Shown: positions 43,989 to 54,699, counted from the stretch's first letter. The stretch: DNA of 64,000 bases from Limnohabitans sp. (GCA_030158125.1 JAOATL010000015.1:62001-126000); one strand, 5' to 3'. The notes: generated by a model from the sequence alone, not told the origin. A program made the numbers and translations.

Positions 43989-44201
43989 ATGCGAAATTTA
44001 ATCAACACGGAATTACACGAAGTTCAAGGAGGCGGCTTGGCCGCAAAGTGGGCCTACAAAATTGGTGAACTTTTTGCAAATGGTTTTACCATTTTCGAAG
44101 TGGCATCCAAAATTGACTTTGAACCATCCAGCTATGGTTCTGTAGACGCCGGCGGCTACAACCCGATGGGTGACTACACCAACGGCATTTGCCTGCGTTA
44201 A
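43989..44201 (+). CDS. Putative microcin/bacteriocin precursor with double-glycine leader
   Basis: The 70-residue product begins MRNLINTELHEVQGG, which fits the double-glycine leader consensus (acidic/hydrophobic alternation, ELxxVxGG) cut by C39 peptidases. Cleavage after Gly15 would leave a 55-residue core: a hydrophobic amphipathic half with KWAYKIGELFANGFTIFEV, then a Gly/Tyr/Asp-rich half with YGSVDAGGYNPMGDYTNG and a single Cys three residues from the end. It lies between a CPBP-like gene and a C39 ABC transporter. I recognise no known family for the core. Activity is inferred. Confidence 0.8.
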   Translation: MRNLINTELHEVQGGGLAAKWAYKIGELFANGFTIFEVASKIDFEPSSYGSVDAGGYNPMGDYTNGICLR

Positions 44202-44215
44202 GGCGGCCCGCAACA

Positions 44216-44240
44216 GCCTGCGCATCGCCGGTGCGCAGGC
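44216..44240 (+). other. Hairpin between the peptide gene and the transporter gene
   Basis: GCCTGCGCA (44216-44224) and TGCGCAGGC (44232-44240) form a perfect 9-bp GC-rich stem with a 7-base loop, 14 bases after the peptide stop. There is no T run, so it is more likely an RNA-stability or partial-termination element than a full terminator. It may set a high peptide-to-transporter ratio. Confidence 0.65.
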
Positions 44241-44255
44241 GCCATTTCTCACCCC

Positions 44256-46382
44256 TTGAAATCGAGCCTCGAGTTGAATCCTGTTCTGCAACTTCAAAGT
44301 TCCGAGTGCGGCTTGGCTTGCTTGTGCATGCTTGCCAACGCACATGGTCAGCACTGGCGGCTCATGGATTTGCGGCACAAGTTTCCACAAACGCTGAAAG
44401 GCGCCAACCTCAAACAACTCATCGACCAAAGTCTGGTGCTCGGTTTTAATGCCAGGCCTGTCCGCCTAGACCTAGACGAGCTGCACCAACTTCGCACGCC
44501 CTGTATCTTGCATTGGGACTTGAACCATTTTGTGGTGCTGCAAAACATCCGCGGCCGCAAAATCAGCTTGCTCGACCCCGCGCTGGGCGCCAGAGTGATG
44601 TCCTTGGCAGAACTCTCCAAACACTTTACCGGCATTGCACTCGAGCTCACACCGCAGGCCCAATTCAAGACCAAAACCACGCCCAAAACATTTCCGCTGT
44701 CTCAACTCACCGGCAACATCCGCGGCTTTGGCAAGTCAGCAGGTCAAATTTTGGCCTTGGCGCTCGTACTCGAGCTGTTCGCCATTTTCATGCCCATGTT
44801 CAACCAAGCCGTGGTGGACGATGTCTTAACCTCCGGCGATCGCGAGTTGCTGTCGGTCTTGGTCGGCGGCTTTGCACTCGTTCTCTTGATTCAATCTGCC
44901 TTGTCATTTGCGCGCAGCTGGTGGGTCATGGTGCTCAGTCAAACCATTTCTATTCAGTGGCTCAGCAATGTGTTTTCTCACTTGGTCAAGTTGCCGGCCG
45001 ATTGGTTTTCACAACGTCACCTGGGTGATATTTCATCGCGCTTTGGCGCCGTGCACGACATCCAAAAAACCTTGACGCAAACCACCCTTGAATCTTTACT
45101 CGATGGTCTCATGGCCATTGCAGCGCTGATCATGATGTTTGTTTATTCACCCACACTCACGTGGGTGGTGTTGGCCGCCGCCAGCCTCTACGCACTGGTG
45201 CGATGGATCAGTTACAGCCCTTTTCGCCATGCCGCGTCAGAGCGACTGGTGTTGTCTGGCCTTGAGCAAAGTCATTTCATTGAAACACTGCGCGCCATGA
45301 CACCGCTTAAATTATTCGCACGCGAAAATGAACGCCGCGCGCGCTGGCAAAGCCTCATGGTGGAGGTCATGAACCGAGACTTTCAAACCGCCAAGCTCAA
45401 CATGGGCTTCAATGTGGCACGCACGCTTATTTTTGGCTTGGAAAATTTGTGTGTGTTTTGGCTGGGTGCCAAAATCATTCTGGCCTCACAAACCAACGGC
45501 GCTGGCGCCAGCGTTTTCACGGTTGGCATGTTGCTGGCTTTCATCAGCTACAAAATGCAATTCACAGGGCGTGTCAGTGCACTCATCAATCAAGGCATTG
45601 AACTCAAGATGCTCAACCTGCACCGCGACAGATTGGCCGACATTGTGCTGACGCCACCCGAGCAAGACACCCCCCAAGGCAACTTACCTGCCAATGACTT
45701 GGCGCATTTACCCGCCAGTCTTGAGCTTCGCAACGTGTCATTTCGGTACAGCGCTTCAGAGCCATGGCTTTTTGAAAATCTGAACCTTCGCATTCAGGCT
45801 GGCGAGCATGTGGCCATCACGGGCGCCAGTGGCTGCGGCAAAACCACTTTGCTCAAAATTTTGCTGGGCCTGCTGCACCCCACAGACGGCATCGTTTTGT
45901 ACGGCAACATGCCCGTCTCGCAACTGGGCCAGTCCAATGTGCGCCGCAAAATTGGTGTGGTCATGCAAGAAGATGTGTTGCTCACAGGCAGCATTGCCGA
46001 CAACATTGCCTTTTTTGACCTCAACCCAAACCAAGCGCACATCGAGGCCTGCGCGCAATTGGCCGAAATTCACCAAGACATCACACGCATGCCCATGGCT
46101 TACCACAGCCTCATTGGCGAGCTTGGATCGGGGCTCAGTGGTGGCCAAAAACAACGCATCTTGCTGGCGCGTGCGCTCTACGCCCAACCCACTGTTTTGG
46201 CTTTGGACGAAGCCACCAGCCACTTAGACATGCACAACGAAAATGCAGTGTCTCGCACCTTGTCTCAATTGAAACTCACGCGCATTGTCATCGCTCATCG
46301 CCCGGAAACCATTGCCCGCGCAGACAGACAAATCAACTTCAATCAACTCAATCTGCCCACCAGTGGCGCGCGTTCAGGCTAG
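44256..46382 (+). CDS. Peptidase-domain-containing ABC transporter (C39 type)
   Basis: The 708-residue protein has an N-terminal C39 peptidase with oxyanion Gln12, Cys18 (QSSECGLACL), His91 (HWDLNHFVVL) and Asp107 (SLLDPAL), a six-segment membrane domain (about 150-430) and an ATPase with Walker A GASGCGKTT (about 522), signature LSGGQKQ (about 627), Walker B VLALDEATS and switch His (VIAHR). It would cut the leader and export the peptide. The frame opens at TTG 44256 with no strong ribosome site; an internal TTG at 44274 would remove six residues. Confidence 0.92.
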   Translation: MKSSLELNPVLQLQSSECGLACLCMLANAHGQHWRLMDLRHKFPQTLKGANLKQLIDQSLVLGFNARPVRLDLDELHQLRTPCILHWDLNHFVVLQNIRGRKISLLDPALGARVMSLAELSKHFTGIALELTPQAQFKTKTTPKTFPLSQLTGNIRGFGKSAGQILALALVLELFAIFMPMFNQAVVDDVLTSGDRELLSVLVGGFALVLLIQSALSFARSWWVMVLSQTISIQWLSNVFSHLVKLPADWFSQRHLGDISSRFGAVHDIQKTLTQTTLESLLDGLMAIAALIMMFVYSPTLTWVVLAAASLYALVRWISYSPFRHAASERLVLSGLEQSHFIETLRAMTPLKLFARENERRARWQSLMVEVMNRDFQTAKLNMGFNVARTLIFGLENLCVFWLGAKIILASQTNGAGASVFTVGMLLAFISYKMQFTGRVSALINQGIELKMLNLHRDRLADIVLTPPEQDTPQGNLPANDLAHLPASLELRNVSFRYSASEPWLFENLNLRIQAGEHVAITGASGCGKTTLLKILLGLLHPTDGIVLYGNMPVSQLGQSNVRRKIGVVMQEDVLLTGSIADNIAFFDLNPNQAHIEACAQLAEIHQDITRMPMAYHSLIGELGSGLSGGQKQRILLARALYAQPTVLALDEATSHLDMHNENAVSRTLSQLKLTRIVIAHRPETIARADRQINFNQLNLPTSGARSG

Positions 46383-46458
46383 CCCTGCACCCTGATCGTT
46401 TTAGAAGAGCGTAAGATGAACACCATTGTGCGCACCCCGTGCGTGCCTGATTGTCTAA

Positions 46459-47205
46459 GTGACACACACTTCTGCCATGCCAGCGCTGGTCGCGGGCCAA
46501 ACGGATACCTTGCATACTGACAGCCCACAGGGCTATCACACCAAGCAAGAGTCCATCGCCATTCAAGGCGTTCCCAATCTAATCATTCGCTCCTTGCGCG
46601 ACAAGCAGCAGTTCTACGACCCAGACGATGCCGCTTTGGCACTTGGTATCTCCTCTGCGTTTTGGTCTTTGTTTGGATTGCTTTGGCCATCCGGCTCTCA
46701 TTTGGCCGAACGCATGGCCCTGAGACCCGTCAATGCGCAAGAACACATTTTAGAAATTGGCTGTGGTTTGGCATTGTCCAGCTTGGTGGGCCATCGGCGC
46801 GGCGCCAACATCACAGCTTCTGATTGCCATCCATTGGCTGGTGAATTTCTGAGAGAAAATTTGCGCCTGAATCATTTGACGCCCATGGACTACCGCCACG
46901 GCCACTGGGGTCAACACAATGCGCAACAACAAGACGCCAACGTCAACAGCAAGTTTGACTTGATCATTGGCAGCGACATTCTGTATGAACGCGACGAGCA
47001 AGGTGATTTGGCACACTACATCAACGACCACATGGAAGACCATGCAGAGGTTTGGGTGGTCGATCCCAACCGAGGCAACCGCGCGCACTTTCACCGCAAC
47101 ATGGCAGCGCAAGGGTTCTCACTTTGTGAAGAGTCTCTCGATATTTCAGCCACGGAACATCACGCGGCCTACAAAGGCCGAATGCTCACTTACTCACGCG
47201 ACTGA
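46459..47205 (+). CDS. Class I SAM-dependent methyltransferase
   Basis: The 248-residue protein has a Rossmann methyltransferase core with motif I HILEIGCGLALSSLVGHRRGANITASD (about 95-121) and FDLIIGSDILYERDEQGD (about 170-187), near the lysine/nicotinamide N-methyltransferase-like group. GTG 46459 opens the frame; ATG 46477 is an alternative. It lies 76 bases after the transporter with no terminator, so it could be part of that locus, but the family is also common outside such loci. Substrate unknown. Confidence 0.75.
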   Translation: MTHTSAMPALVAGQTDTLHTDSPQGYHTKQESIAIQGVPNLIIRSLRDKQQFYDPDDAALALGISSAFWSLFGLLWPSGSHLAERMALRPVNAQEHILEIGCGLALSSLVGHRRGANITASDCHPLAGEFLRENLRLNHLTPMDYRHGHWGQHNAQQQDANVNSKFDLIIGSDILYERDEQGDLAHYINDHMEDHAEVWVVDPNRGNRAHFHRNMAAQGFSLCEESLDISATEHHAAYKGRMLTYSRD

Positions 47206-47229
47206 ACCCCTCTGCTGAAAGGGCTTCCA

Positions 47230-48033
47230 TTAAAGTGTCCAGTTGTAATCGATGGTCAGCGGCGCGTGGTCACTGAAGCGGGTGTCTTTGTAAATTTCCG
47301 CTTTTTGAGCGCCCGTCGCCAAGCCCGCCGTGGCCAAGTGGTAATCCAAGCGCCAGCCTACATTTTTGGCATACGCTTGACCGCGATTGCTCCACCAGGT
47401 GTAGCACTCGTCAGTCGTTGCAGGATGCAAACGGCGATACACATCCACGAGCGGCCCCTCAGTCGTCATGTGCGTCATCCAAGCGCGCTCTTCTGGCAAA
47501 AAGCCGCTGTTCTTTTGGTTGCTCTTCCAGTTCTTCAAATCGGCTTGCTGATGTGCAATGTTGACATCGCTGCACACGATGAATTCACGGGCGGCCCCCA
47601 AGGACTTCAAGTGCGGCCCCATGAAGTCCAAAAACCGAAATTTAGCCTCTTGTCGCTCAGGCCCTGACGAGCCGCTTGGAAAGTAGGCGCTGATCACCGA
47701 CAGCTTGCGGCTGGGGGTGTCAAATCGGCACTCAACATAACGACCTTCCGCATCAAACTCTTCCGAGCCCATGCCGACCACCACCTCGCTGGGCTCGTGT
47801 TTGCTGTAAACCGCGACCCCCGAGTAGCCCTTTTTCTCAGCAAAGTGGAAATGCCCCTTCATGCCCGCCAAAGCCTCAAATTTGCCGGCCACATCGGGCG
47901 CTTGTGCTTTAACCTCTTGCACGCAAATACAATCGGGATTGTTTTGAACAATCCATGCCTCCACCCCTTTGGTGGCCGCAGAACGGATGCCGTTCAAGTT
48001 CAAGCTGCTTAATTTAAACAAGGATTTCCCCAT
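47230..48033 (-). CDS. xth: Exodeoxyribonuclease III
   Basis: The 267-residue protein is an AP-endonuclease-family nuclease: LSSLNLNGIRSAATKGVEAWI, metal Glu in CICVQEVKAQ (about 36), KKGYSGVAVYSK, CSDVNIAHQQADLKNW with the Asp/Asn pair, and the catalytic His in RFSDHAPLTID. It cuts AP sites and degrades 3' ends in repair. ATG 48033 overlaps the divergent pyrE start. A TTG four codons on, with GGGGA ahead, is an alternative. Confidence 0.93.
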   Translation of the reverse strand: MGKSLFKLSSLNLNGIRSAATKGVEAWIVQNNPDCICVQEVKAQAPDVAGKFEALAGMKGHFHFAEKKGYSGVAVYSKHEPSEVVVGMGSEEFDAEGRYVECRFDTPSRKLSVISAYFPSGSSGPERQEAKFRFLDFMGPHLKSLGAAREFIVCSDVNIAHQQADLKNWKSNQKNSGFLPEERAWMTHMTTEGPLVDVYRRLHPATTDECYTWWSNRGQAYAKNVGWRLDYHLATAGLATGAQKAEIYKDTRFSDHAPLTIDYNWTL

Positions 48034-48736
48034 GGTGACTGGACACACGCCCCCAACCGACACAGCGGCCTTGGCGCAAGAATTTGTTCAATTTTCTGTC
48101 GATGCTGGCGTGCTCAAGTTTGGTGAATTCAAAACCAAAGCAGGTCGCATGAGCCCGTATTTCTTCAATGCAGGTTTGTTTGACGATGGCGCCAAGCTCG
48201 GAAAACTTGCTCAATTCTATGCAAAAGCTTTGATGGCCAGTGGCATCGAATTTGACATGATTTTTGGACCCGCCTACAAAGGCATCCCTTTAGGTGCCGC
48301 GGTATCCATTGAACTGGCACGGCTAGGCAAAACCGTGCCGTTTGCCTACAACCGCAAAGAAGCCAAAGACCACGGCGAAGGCGGCACCTTGGTGGGCGCG
48401 CCGCTCAAAGGTCGCGTGTTGATTGTGGACGACGTGATGAGCGCAGGCACAGCCGCGCGCGAGTCGATTGAGCTGATCAAAAAAGCCGGTGCCACTGCGC
48501 ACGCCATCGCCATTGCCTTAGACCGTCAAGAAATGGCCACCGAAGTTCAAGCCGATGGCACGGTCAAAGACGTGCCGCACAGTGCTGTTCAATATGTGCG
48601 CAACACCTTGGGCATGGGCGTGTGCTGCATTGCGCAACTGTCGGACTTGCTGGCCTATTTGTCAACACAAAGCGGCAACGAGATGGGCCAGCACCTGCCC
48701 AAAGTGCAAGCCTACCGCGATCGTTACGGCGTTTAA
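48032..48736 (+). CDS. pyrE: Orotate phosphoribosyltransferase
   Basis: The 234-residue enzyme makes orotidine monophosphate from orotate and PRPP. It shows GVLKFGEFKTKAGRMSPYFFNAGLF (about 25-49), IFGPAYKGIPLGAA, and the PRPP loop VLIVDDVMSAGTAAR (about 135-149). AAGGAT lies just before the ATG. The start codon shares the CATG of the divergent xth start, so there is no intergenic region between them. Confidence 0.96.
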   Translation: MVTGHTPPTDTAALAQEFVQFSVDAGVLKFGEFKTKAGRMSPYFFNAGLFDDGAKLGKLAQFYAKALMASGIEFDMIFGPAYKGIPLGAAVSIELARLGKTVPFAYNRKEAKDHGEGGTLVGAPLKGRVLIVDDVMSAGTAARESIELIKKAGATAHAIAIALDRQEMATEVQADGTVKDVPHSAVQYVRNTLGMGVCCIAQLSDLLAYLSTQSGNEMGQHLPKVQAYRDRYGV

Positions 48737-48763
48737 TCTACCGTGTGAAGCGTCAATTTGCGT

Positions 48764-48789
48764 TTTGCGCTTCAAATTTGAAGCGCAAA
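48764..48789. terminator. 26-bp perfect palindrome between convergent pyrE and gatB
   Basis: Arms TTTGCGCTTC and GAAGCGCAAA flank AAATTT, making a perfect 26-bp palindrome between the ends of pyrE (+) and gatB (-). The strong stem could stop or protect transcripts from both sides. It lacks a clean T run, so it may be rho-dependent or a 3' stabiliser. A partial GAAGCG copy at 48748 could form a competing hairpin. Confidence 0.55.
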
Positions 48790-48794
48790 TGCAA

Positions 48795-50252
48795 TTAAGC
48801 CTGTAACTTCTTCAGAAGAAGCTCATTCACCTGCGCAGGGTTGGCCTTGCCTTTGCTGGCTTTCATGATGGGGCCCACCAAGCCATTCAAGGCCTTGCTG
48901 TTGCCCGCTCTGAACTCTTCGACGTTCTTCGGATTGGCGGCCAGCACTTCGTCAATGATGGCTTCCAAAGCGCCGGTGTCGTTCATCTGCTTCAGGCCTT
49001 TGGCCTCGATGATGGCATCCACTTCGCCGCCTTCAGTCCACAGCACATCAAATACTTGCTTGGCCGCGCTGTTGCTGATGGTGTTGTCGGCAATGCGGCC
49101 AATCATGGCGGCCAATTGCGAGGCCGTCACGGGGGCTTGTTCAATGCCCGTTTCGCCAGCATTCAATCGACGTGACACTTCACCCATCACCCAATTGCTG
49201 ACCAACTTGGCCTGGCCGCAGGCCTTGGCCGCCGCTTCAAAGTAAGCGGCCATGGCTTTGCTTTGCGTGAGGGTGGTGGCGTCGTACTCGGGCAAACCGT
49301 AGTCGGCTACAAAACGTGTCGCCATCACGCGGGGCAATTCGGTCATCTCGGATTGCACGCGTGCCACCCAATCGCGACCAATCACCAGCGGTGGCAAATC
49401 GGGGTCGGGAAAATAGCGGTAATCGGCCGCATCTTCCTTGGTGCGCATGGCGCGTGTTTCGCCGGTATCGGGGTCGAACAGCACGGTGGCTTGTTGAATT
49501 TCAAAGCCGTCTTCAATTTGTTCAATTTGCCAGCGCACTTCAAAGTCGATGGCTTGCTGCATGAACTTGAAGCTGTTCAAGTTCTTAATTTCGCGGCGTG
49601 TGCCTAAAGGGGCGCCAGGCTTGCGCACCGACACATTGGCATCGCAGCGGAAACTGCCTTCTTGCATGTTGCCATCGCAAATGCCAATCCAGGTCACAAT
49701 TTTGTGCAGCTCTTTGGCATAGGCCACGGCCTCTTCGCTAGAGCGAATGTCGGGCTCGGTCACAATTTCCAGCAGTGGTGTACCCGCGCGGTTGAGGTCG
49801 ATGCCACTTTGGCCAATGAAGTCTTCGTGCAAAGATTTGCCCGCATCTTCTTCCAAATGCGCGCGCACCAAGCGAACGGTTTTTTTCTCATCGCCTACAA
49901 AGAACGACACTTCGCCGCCTTGCACCACCGGAATTTCAAACTGACTGATTTGATAGCCTTTGGGCAGATCAGGATAGAAATAGTTTTTGCGCGCAAAAAT
50001 ACTTTGCTCTGCAATGTGTGATCCAACCGCCAAGCCCAATTCAATGGCCCGTTCAACCGCGCCTTTGTTCATGACAGGCAGTGTGCCAGGCAAAGCCAAA
50101 TCTACCGCACACGCTTGCGTGTTGGGCTCAGCACCAAAGGCTGTGGGTGCACGGCTGAAAATTTTGCTTTGCGTTGAAAGTTGGGCGTGGGTTTCAAAGC
50201 CAATGACCACTTCGTAGCCTTGGACCAAAAGAGTTTTTTGCTTCGTTGTCAT
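48795..50252 (-). CDS. gatB: Asp-tRNA(Asn)/Glu-tRNA(Gln) amidotransferase subunit B
   Basis: The 485-residue protein has the GatB/PET112 core: [98 protein letters not shown], and the C-terminal YqeY-like tail. With GatA and GatC it converts mischarged Asp-tRNA(Asn) or Glu-tRNA(Gln). Its start overlaps the gatA stop by ATGA. Confidence 0.97.
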   Translation of the reverse strand: MTTKQKTLLVQGYEVVIGFETHAQLSTQSKIFSRAPTAFGAEPNTQACAVDLALPGTLPVMNKGAVERAIELGLAVGSHIAEQSIFARKNYFYPDLPKGYQISQFEIPVVQGGEVSFFVGDEKKTVRLVRAHLEEDAGKSLHEDFIGQSGIDLNRAGTPLLEIVTEPDIRSSEEAVAYAKELHKIVTWIGICDGNMQEGSFRCDANVSVRKPGAPLGTRREIKNLNSFKFMQQAIDFEVRWQIEQIEDGFEIQQATVLFDPDTGETRAMRTKEDAADYRYFPDPDLPPLVIGRDWVARVQSEMTELPRVMATRFVADYGLPEYDATTLTQSKAMAAYFEAAAKACGQAKLVSNWVMGEVSRRLNAGETGIEQAPVTASQLAAMIGRIADNTISNSAAKQVFDVLWTEGGEVDAIIEAKGLKQMNDTGALEAIIDEVLAANPKNVEEFRAGNSKALNGLVGPIMKASKGKANPAQVNELLLKKLQA

Positions 50253-51724
50253 TTTGCGCCTCCTGGTTGACGGAGGTGAAAGTCAGTGGCTTGCTGCAAA
50301 CGGTGTGCAGCGTTGAGCAACTGCGCTTCTTTGAAATAATTGCCGATGAGCTGCAAGCCCACAGGCATGCCCTCTTCGCCAAAGCCTGCAGGCACGCTCA
50401 TGCCAGGCAAGCCGGCCAGCGATGCGGGCAAAGTGAAAATATCGGCCAAGTAATTGGCCACAGGATCGTCGGATTTTTCGCCCAACTTCCAGGCCACCGT
50501 GGGCGCCACAGGACCCGCAATGACATCACAAACTTTGAATGCTTGCTGGAAGTCATCGGAAATCATGCGCCGGATTTTTTGCGCTTGCAGGTAATACGCA
50601 TCGTAGTAACCGTGCGACAACACATAGGCGCCCGTCATGATGCGGCGCTTCACTTCCTCGCCAAAACCCTCAGCGCGCGAACGCTTGTACATCGACACCA
50701 GGTCGGTGTAGTCTTTGGTGCGATGACCAAACTTCACACCATCGAAGCGGCTCAAATTGCTGGACGCTTCTGCGGGCGCAATGATGTAGTACACAGGAAT
50801 AGACAACTCGGTGCGAGGCAAGCTAATCGGAACCAACGTCGCCCCAAGTTTTTCGTATTCTTTTAAAGCAGCGTCGACAGCTGCTCGCACGCCAGGGGCC
50901 AAGCCTTCGCCAAAGAATTCTTTGGGTATGCCAATGCGCAGGCCATCGATTGATGCATTCAAATCGCACGCAAAGTTTTCTGCGGGCACATCCAGCGAGG
51001 TGGAGTCGCGGTCCAGGTCGGGGCCGCACATGGCCGACAACATGAGCGCGCAGTCTTCTGCGGTACGTGCCATGGGGCCTGCTTGGTCCAAGCTAGACGC
51101 ATAGGCAATCATGCCGTAGCGAGACGCGCGGCCGTACGTGGGCTTGATGCCCGTGATGCCGCAAAAGCTGGCAGGTTGGCGAATGGAGCCACCGGTATCC
51201 GTGCCTGTTGCCGCGGGTACCAAGCGAGCAGCCACGGCAGCAGCGCTGCCACCTGACGAACCACCAGGCACACGCATCGTGTCCCAAGGGTTGGTCACCG
51301 ATTTGTAGGCTGAATTTTCGTTGGACGAGCCCATGGCGAATTCATCGCAGTTGAGCTTGCCCACGTTGACCATGCCAGCACCGCCCTCTTGTACGCCCAA
51401 TTTGCGCACCACAGTGGCATCAAACGGTGAGCGATAGCCCGCCAGCATCTTGGAGCCGGCTGTGGTGGGAAAGTCGGTGGTGACAAAAATGTCTTTGTGC
51501 GCCATGGGCACGCCGGCCAAGGGGCCCGCTGTGCCAGCGGCCAATTGGGCGTCAGCTTCTTTGGCTTGCGCCAGAGTAGCTTCTGGGTTGAAACTTAAAA
51601 ATGAACCAGAGGTGTCGGCTTGGCTGCGGTTCAGAAAATGTTGCGCCACTTCGGTCGCGCTGACTTTTTTAGCGCGCAGGTGAGCAGCCAAGGCTGCAAC
51701 AGTCAGGTCGTGTAATGTGGTCAT
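50249..51724 (-). CDS. gatA: Asp-tRNA(Asn)/Glu-tRNA(Gln) amidotransferase subunit A
   Basis: The 491-residue amidase-signature enzyme has the catalytic Lys in PMAHKDIFV (about 77), and the Ser-cisSer pair in [38 protein letters not shown] (about 151-188). It releases ammonia from Gln and passes it to GatB. It lies between gatC and gatB. Confidence 0.97.
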   Translation of the reverse strand: MTTLHDLTVAALAAHLRAKKVSATEVAQHFLNRSQADTSGSFLSFNPEATLAQAKEADAQLAAGTAGPLAGVPMAHKDIFVTTDFPTTAGSKMLAGYRSPFDATVVRKLGVQEGGAGMVNVGKLNCDEFAMGSSNENSAYKSVTNPWDTMRVPGGSSGGSAAAVAARLVPAATGTDTGGSIRQPASFCGITGIKPTYGRASRYGMIAYASSLDQAGPMARTAEDCALMLSAMCGPDLDRDSTSLDVPAENFACDLNASIDGLRIGIPKEFFGEGLAPGVRAAVDAALKEYEKLGATLVPISLPRTELSIPVYYIIAPAEASSNLSRFDGVKFGHRTKDYTDLVSMYKRSRAEGFGEEVKRRIMTGAYVLSHGYYDAYYLQAQKIRRMISDDFQQAFKVCDVIAGPVAPTVAWKLGEKSDDPVANYLADIFTLPASLAGLPGMSVPAGFGEEGMPVGLQLIGNYFKEAQLLNAAHRLQQATDFHLRQPGGAK

Positions 51725-51733
51725 GGCGGCCCC

Positions 51734-53273
<1,540 letters not shown>

Positions 53274-53287
53274 CACTGGCGCAATCG

Positions 53288-54178
53288 ATGGCGCTGGAGT
53301 CTCTTGAACGCAGCCCCCCACCTTTTTTCAGGGTGGGGTTTGCACCTCTGACCAAACTCATTTTTTTCAGCGCCCTGTCTGTGGTGCTGATGATTGGCGA
53401 CAAGCAGCTGAAGTTCACACAACCCATTCGTGCCGGCCTGGCCACGTTGGTGCTGCCCGCGCAATGGCTGGTTCTTCAGCCTGGACATGCCATTGCCGCT
53501 TTGAGCCAATATTTTGAAAGTTTGGACCAGGCACAAAAGAATTTGCAACGCACCCAAGCCTTGGCCGTGCAGCAGTCCATGCGCGCCCAACAAGTTGAAC
53601 AACTCCAACTTGAAAATCAAAGCCTTCGTCAACTGCTTGGGCTGCAAGGCAACGTGAGCACGCCGTCACAAGTGGCTGAGATTTTGTTTGATGTACCCGA
53701 CCCCTACAACCAACGCATCGTGATTGACAAAGGGCAGCTCAAAGAGATTGAATTGGGTTCGCCTGTTGTGGATGCCGGTGGCGTGGTGGGCCAGGTCACT
53801 CGGGTGTATCCGTTGTCTGCCGAAGTCACCCTTCTGACCGATCGCGACCAAAACATACCCGTCCTCAACACCCGCACTGGCGCACGCAACATTGCAAGCG
53901 GTGACATTTTGGCAGGGGCGCCTCAAATTGAATTGAAATTTGTACCTGCCGGTGCCGATGTCAAAGAAGGTGACTTGCTCACCACCAGCGGCATCGACGG
54001 CGTTTACCCGGCAGGCTTGCAAGTGGCTCGCATCTCACACATTGAAAGACGCGTTGACATTTCATTTGCGCGCATTCATGCAACGCCATTGGCCAACATG
54101 AAAGGCAGACACGTGTTGGTTTTGAAACCCATCAGCCCGACCCTGCCACCCATGCCGCACAAAGGCAAAACGCCATGA
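53288..54178 (+). CDS. mreC: Rod-shape determining protein MreC
   Basis: The 296-residue protein starts with the Burkholderiales-type RSPPPFFRVG, has one membrane segment (about 22-45), a coiled coil (about 70-110, LEQLQLENQSLRQLLGLQ) and two periplasmic beta domains (IVIDKGQLKEIELGSPVVDAGGVVGQV; LLTTSGIDGVYPAGLQVA). It links MreB to PBP2. It overlaps mreD by ATGA. Confidence 0.95.
   Translation: MALESLERSPPPFFRVGFAPLTKLIFFSALSVVLMIGDKQLKFTQPIRAGLATLVLPAQWLVLQPGHAIAALSQYFESLDQAQKNLQRTQALAVQQSMRAQQVEQLQLENQSLRQLLGLQGNVSTPSQVAEILFDVPDPYNQRIVIDKGQLKEIELGSPVVDAGGVVGQVTRVYPLSAEVTLLTDRDQNIPVLNTRTGARNIASGDILAGAPQIELKFVPAGADVKEGDLLTTSGIDGVYPAGLQVARISHIERRVDISFARIHATPLANMKGRHVLVLKPISPTLPPMPHKGKTP
53316..53338 (+). 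other. Hairpin in the first codons of mreC
   Basis: CCCCACC (53316-53322) pairs with GGTGGGG (53332-53338) over a 9-base loop containing six Ts, within codons 10-17 of mreC. It may limit translation or elongation into mreCD relative to mreB. The protein motif here is conserved, so the stem may also be incidental. Confidence 0.4.
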
Positions 54179-54696
54179 TCATGACGCGTCGCGAAGCACT
54201 GTTGTTGCCCGTCAGCCCTTGGTTCATTGCTGGCAGTCTTATCGTGATCTTGCTACTGAACATGCTGCTGGGTCTCACCCAAGCATTTTGGCTGCCCGAT
54301 CTGCTGGCAGTTTGCATTTTCTTCTGGGGCATTCATCAGCCACGCCGCGTTGGTATTGGCCTCGCTTTTTGCTTGGGGCTTTGGACCGATGTGCAACAGT
54401 CATCCCTCATGGGTCAGCATGCGCTCTCTTATGTCATTTTGAGCTATTGCGCATTCACCATGCACCGCCGCTTGCTGTGGTTCCCCATTCAAGAGCAAAT
54501 GGTCCAAATCATTCCGTTCTTTTTCTTGGCAGAAGCCACCGGCTGGGTCATTCGCCTCACCACTGGGGACGATTTTCCAGGCTGGTCTTTGCTGCTTGTG
54601 CCAGTCTTGGAAACTTTGTTGTGGCCAGTGGCAAACGCCATCTTGCTGGCGCCTCAGCGTCGGGCGCACGACCCAGATGCCAACCGCCCCATCTAA
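54175..54696 (+). CDS. mreD: Rod-shape determining protein MreD
   Basis: The 173-residue protein has five to six membrane segments (about 17-37, 45-62, 63-85, 96-115, 120-145) and the usual FWLPDLLAVCIFFW and GLWTDVQQSSLMGQHALSYVILSYCAFTMHRRLLWF. It completes the MreBCD elongation complex. Three bases separate its stop from mrdA. Confidence 0.92.
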   Translation: MIMTRREALLLPVSPWFIAGSLIVILLLNMLLGLTQAFWLPDLLAVCIFFWGIHQPRRVGIGLAFCLGLWTDVQQSSLMGQHALSYVILSYCAFTMHRRLLWFPIQEQMVQIIPFFFLAEATGWVIRLTTGDDFPGWSLLLVPVLETLLWPVANAILLAPQRRAHDPDANRPI

Positions 54697-54699
54697 GCC

